Assembly (NCBI RefSeq): GCF_000949135.2
Contig: NZ_JTAN02000006.1
Location: 1-64,000 of the forward strand
Origin: Burkholderia sp. USMB20
Lineage (GTDB): Bacteria > Pseudomonadota > Gammaproteobacteria > Burkholderiales > Burkholderiaceae
Direction: 5' to 3'
DNA: 64,000 bases
Shown here piece after piece: positions 60,891-64,000 of this stretch. The position numbers and the translations under genes are program-made. Position 1 is the stretch's first letter, and every line of letters starts with the position of its first letter. The notes beneath the pieces were generated by a model, which had not been told where the DNA came from, ran no database searches, and was given only the letters and a program-made list of their open reading frames with translations.

Positions 60891-62402
60891 TCAGACGTCG
60901 AACTTCACACCCTGCGCCAGCGGCAACTGACGGCTGTAGTTGATCGTGTTCGTCGCCCGGCGCATATACGCCTTCCACGCATCCGAACCCGACTCGCGGC
61001 CGCCGCCCGTTTCCTTTTCGCCGCCGAACGCACCACCGATCTCCGCGCCGCTCGTGCCGATGTTCACGTTGACGATCCCGCAGTCGCTGCCCGCTGCCGA
61101 CATGAACTGCTCGGCCTCGCGCATGTCGTTCGTGAAGATCGCCGACGACAGGCCTTGCGGCACCGCGTTGTGCAGTTCGATCGCATCGTCGAAATTGTCG
61201 TACACCATCACGTACAGGATCGGCGCGAACGTCTCGCGCTCGACCACGGCCGACTGCTTCGGCATCCGCACGATGGCCGGGCGCACGTAGTACGCATCCG
61301 CGTGACCGACGTCGACGCGCTCGCCGCCCTTCACCTCGCCGCCCTGCTCGCGTGCGTCGCCCAGCGCCTTCTGCATCGCATCGAACGACGCGCGATCGAC
61401 CAGCGGGCCGACCAGCGTGCCTTCTTCAAGCGGGTTGCCGACCTTCACCGACGCGTAGGCCTTCTCGATGCGCGGCAGCAATTGCTCGACCAGGCTGCGA
61501 TGCACGATCAGGCGGCGCAGCGTCGTGCAGCGCTGGCCGGCCGTGCCGACCGCCGCGAACGTAACTGCACGCACGACGAGATCCAGATCCGCGCTCGGCG
61601 CGACGATCATCCCGTTGTTGCCGCCGAGCTCGAGGATGCCGCGCGCGAGACGCTGGCTCAGCACCTTCGCGACTTCCTGGCCCATCCGCACGCTGCCCGT
61701 CGCGCTGACGACCGGCACCTTCTTCGACGCCGTCAGCACCTCGCCGACATCGCGCATGCCGAGCACCAGCTGGCTCAGCTCTGCCGGCGCGACACCCGGA
61801 TGCGTCTTGTCGAATTCGCGGATCGCCTTCTGGAGCAGCACGTGGCACGCGATTGCCGTGAGCGGCGTCTTCTCGGACGGCTTCCACACGACCGAATCGC
61901 CGCATACGAATGCGAGCGCCGCATTCCACGCCCACACCGCGACCGGGAAGTTGAACGCCGAGATCACGCCACACACGCCGATCGGGTGCCACGTTTCCAT
62001 CATCCGGTGGCCCGGGCGCTCGGACGCGATCGTCAGGCCGTAAAGCTGGCGCGACAGGCCGACCGCGAAATCGCAGATGTCGATCATTTCCTGCACTTCG
62101 CCAAGGCCTTCGGACGTGATCTTGCCGGCCTCGAGCGTGACGAGGCGGCCGAGCTCGGCCTTGTGCTCGCGCAGCACGTTGCCGAACACGCGCACGAGCT
62201 CGCCGCGCACCGGCGCCGGCACCGTGCGCCACTTGAGGAATGCGTCGTGCGCGGCGTCGATCTTGCGCTCGGCGTCGGCGGGCGAGTCGACCGCCAGCGT
62301 CGCGAGCGTCGCGCCGTCGAGCGGCGAACGCGCGGTCAGCGCATTGCCTTTCCACTGGGCGAGATCGATGTCGAGCGCAGCAAGAATGTCGTTGAATTGC
62401 AT
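60891..62402 (-). CDS. ALDH7-family aldehyde dehydrogenase (aminoadipate-semialdehyde type)
   Basis: The 503-residue product starts at ATG 62402. Motifs: SAFNFPVAVWAWNAALAFVC, WKPSEKTPLTAIACH, LELGGNNGMIVAPSADLD (Glu), GTAGQRCTTLRRLIVH (catalytic Cys), PLEEGTLVGPLVDRASFDAM, FGGEKETGGGRESGSDAWKA. The GTAGQRCTTxRR motif is typical of ALDH7 (antiquitin). This enzyme oxidises delta-1-piperideine-6-carboxylate to aminoadipate in lysine breakdown. It is divergent from lysP at 63045, which supports that role. The usual bacterial name would be amaB; not certain here. Confidence 0.9.
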   Translation of the reverse strand: MQFNDILAALDIDLAQWKGNALTARSPLDGATLATLAVDSPADAERKIDAAHDAFLKWRTVPAPVRGELVRVFGNVLREHKAELGRLVTLEAGKITSEGLGEVQEMIDICDFAVGLSRQLYGLTIASERPGHRMMETWHPIGVCGVISAFNFPVAVWAWNAALAFVCGDSVVWKPSEKTPLTAIACHVLLQKAIREFDKTHPGVAPAELSQLVLGMRDVGEVLTASKKVPVVSATGSVRMGQEVAKVLSQRLARGILELGGNNGMIVAPSADLDLVVRAVTFAAVGTAGQRCTTLRRLIVHRSLVEQLLPRIEKAYASVKVGNPLEEGTLVGPLVDRASFDAMQKALGDAREQGGEVKGGERVDVGHADAYYVRPAIVRMPKQSAVVERETFAPILYVMVYDNFDDAIELHNAVPQGLSSAIFTNDMREAEQFMSAAGSDCGIVNVNIGTSGAEIGGAFGGEKETGGGRESGSDAWKAYMRRATNTINYSRQLPLAQGVKFDV

Positions 62403-63044
62403 CACTTCCTCTTCAGGGACAGATTGATCGGTGCGGCGGCGACGCCGCCCGCGTGATTCGATTGGAGCGCGTTCGCGCGCCCTGTGCAAGCGGATGCGCA
62501 GCTCGGCAGGCCCGGTGCGCCGCACGGCGCATCGCGCGGCGCCGCCGCCGGAAACCCGGCCGGGCGGCGCGCCCCCGCCTCGCGAGGCACGATCCATGAG
62601 ACACATTGTCGATGGCCACAAGTTCGGCCGCTATTGATATTAACTCACGACTTCATTCCCAAAACGCAACAACCCAGCGGGACGAATCCGCCCGTTTCGG
62701 CACCGGCATGGGACGTATCCAAGGCCGATGACCGGGCCGCCGCGGCGGTTTCGATGTGCGGCAAGTTGATGACAAAGTTGCATCACCCTGTGCGGAAATA
62801 TCGTTTGCCGCGCTTGCGGCCGGCACCCACAATCGGGGCGGCGTCGAGGTGCACCGCACCCGGCGCGCCGACGGCCGCCCAACGGGCGGCCGACGACAGA
62901 CGAAGGCAACACGCGTCGCGGCCCGGCGGTCCCGGTCGATCCGGACCAGCCCCGCGAAGCAGTGCCGCCGCCCGGCCGGCGGCCGGCAACGCGCCGCCCT
63001 TCGTAACCAAAAAACAATCCCGGAGACAGCGCCCAGCACCCGCC
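62403..63044. other. 642-bp divergent intergenic region
   Basis: It separates the ALDH7 gene from lysP and should hold both promoters; a small AT-richer patch at about 62625-62680 is the best place. I could not recognise a lysine riboswitch or a clear operator. The leftward open frames here are Arg/Gly-rich and look random. Confidence 0.5.
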
Positions 63045-64000
63045 ATGCATTCAGATGCCCGCCCCGACTCGCCCCGTCCGTCCGGCTCGCCGCCCGCGCA
63101 GCCGTCCCTCCACCGCAGCCTGCAGGCGCGCCATCTGCGGATGATCGCGATCGGCGGCTCGATCGGCACCGGCCTGTTCGTCGCGTCCGGCGCGTCGATC
63201 TCGCAGGCCGGCCCCGGCGGCGCGCTGGTCGCGTACATGCTGATCGGCCTGATGGTCTATTTCCTGATGACGAGCCTCGGCGAAATGGCCGCGTTCATGC
63301 CGGTGTCGGGCTCGTTCGCGACCTACGGCGCGAAATTCGTCGACGAAGGCTTCGGCTTCGCACTCGGCTGGAACTACTGGTACAGCTGGGCCGTGACGCT
63401 CGCGGTGGAACTCGTCGCCGCGCAGCTCGTGATGCACTACTGGTTCCCGCACGTGCCGGGCGTCTGGTGGAGCGCGATCTTCCTCACGTTGATCTTCGCG
63501 CTCAACGCGCTGTCGGTGCGCGGCTTCGGCGAAGCCGAATACTGGTTCGCGCTGATCAAGGTGCTGACGGTGCTCGCGTTCGTCGGCGTCGGCCTGCTGA
63601 TGATCTTCGGGATCATGCAGGGCGGCCCGAGCGCGGGCTGGGGCAACTTCACGATCGGCGACGCGCCGTTCGCGGGCGGCTGGGCCACGATGCTCGGCGT
63701 CGCGATGATCGCGGGCTTCTCGTTCCAGGGCACCGAAATGATCGGCGTCGCGGCCGGCGAATCGGAAAATCCGCGCACGACGATCCCGCGCGCGGTCAGC
63801 CAGATCTTCTGGCGCATCCTGCTGTTCTACGTGTTCGCGATCTTCGTGATCGGCGTGCTGATTCCGTACACCGACCCGAGCCTGCTGAAGAGCGACGTGA
63901 CCGACGTCGGCGTGAGCCCGTTCACGCTCGTATTCCGCCACGCGGGCCTCGCGTTCGCGGCCGGCGTGATGAACGCGGTGATCCTGACGGCCGTGCTGTC
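63045..64000 (+). CDS. lysP: Lysine-specific permease, N-terminal part
   Basis: The gene starts at ATG 63045 and runs off the right edge with 318 codons visible and no stop. It is an APC-family amino-acid transporter: RHLRMIAIGGSIGTGLFVAS (helix 1), SLGEMAAFMPVSGSFATYGA, GFGFALGWNYWYSWAV, NALSVRGFGEAEYWFALIKV, GFSFQGTEMIGVAAGESENP, FWRILLFYVFAIFVIGVLIP, SPFTLVFRHAGLAFAAGVMN. These match E. coli LysP closely, including the GEAEYW and GESE regions. It imports lysine with protons. Its divergent neighbour is an ALDH7-type dehydrogenase. Confidence 0.92.
   Translation, partial: MHSDARPDSPRPSGSPPAQPSLHRSLQARHLRMIAIGGSIGTGLFVASGASISQAGPGGALVAYMLIGLMVYFLMTSLGEMAAFMPVSGSFATYGAKFVDEGFGFALGWNYWYSWAVTLAVELVAAQLVMHYWFPHVPGVWWSAIFLTLIFALNALSVRGFGEAEYWFALIKVLTVLAFVGVGLLMIFGIMQGGPSAGWGNFTIGDAPFAGGWATMLGVAMIAGFSFQGTEMIGVAAGESENPRTTIPRAVSQIFWRILLFYVFAIFVIGVLIPYTDPSLLKSDVTDVGVSPFTLVFRHAGLAFAAGVMNAVILTAVL

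Noticed and set aside
62403-63044. Lysine riboswitch before lysP
   Set aside because: I looked for a large multi-helix leader and saw no recognisable core; these are uncommon in beta-proteobacteria.
62640-63050. 136-codon leftward frame before lysP
   Set aside because: Gly/Arg/Cys-rich chance frame that overlaps the lysP start and its probable promoter.

Overview
The window looks like part of a Burkholderia cepacia complex genome, most likely the second chromosome. This rests on the very high GC content with strong G/C third-position bias, Burkholderia-type porins, a serine-rich trimeric autotransporter, four DUF2827 proteins (a family I know mainly from Burkholderia), and a mix of catabolic operons, efflux and regulators with no ribosomal or core-replication genes. 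I see no tRNA, rRNA, CRISPR array, insertion sequence or phage gene. The replicon and species assignment is inference.

Layout. Bases 1-13,088 form a cell-surface locus. It holds the 3' part of a trimeric autotransporter adhesin built on a 129-bp repeat, an OmpA-like lipoprotein, and a tight rightward run of three DUF2827 proteins, a DUF4019 exported protein and a fused FkbM-methyltransferase/TPR/glycosyltransferase. A small unknown gene, an EAL-domain protein, an 800-bp AT-rich spacer and a fourth DUF2827 gene on the other strand follow. Bases 13,343-19,924 are the leucine/isovalerate (liu) operon with a divergent TetR regulator and matching palindromes. Bases 19,994-26,527 are a vanillate O-demethylase cluster: MarR regulator, vanA, vanB, a second Rieske oxygenase, an aromatic-acid MFS carrier and a porin. 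Then come a small exported protein and an iron-type TonB receptor.

Bases 29,676-35,807 form a sugar-acid regulon: Zn-dehydrogenase, ManD-type mannonate dehydratase, GntR/FCD regulator, UxuB-type reductase and MFS carrier. Two identical TACCATGGTA palindromes lie in the divergent promoter. The chemistry fits L-gulonate or hexuronate breakdown to KDG. Bases 35,965-39,591 encode a TsdA-like thiosulfate dehydrogenase with a diheme partner, a DsrE-like Tat protein and a solute-binding protein. A secreted beta-propeller protein and another porin follow.

Bases 43,720-50,110 are mixed: a LysE carrier broken by an amber codon, GNAT, phosphoesterase, hydrolase, a two-component system, a thioredoxin-like protein and a PaiB-like protein. 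Bases 50,237-60,748 hold a MocR regulator, a class A penicillin-binding protein, an NTF2-like protein, an L,D-transpeptidase with a repeat linker, an MFS carrier and a DUF3772 mechanosensitive channel. The window ends with a divergent ALDH7-type dehydrogenase and a truncated lysP, which together suggest lysine uptake and degradation.

The strongest candidate for an undescribed system is the 5' locus, where an adhesin extremely rich in Ser/Thr sits beside four paralogous DUF2827 proteins and a methyltransferase-glycosyltransferase fusion. I infer a surface glycosylation system, but nothing in the sequence alone proves it.
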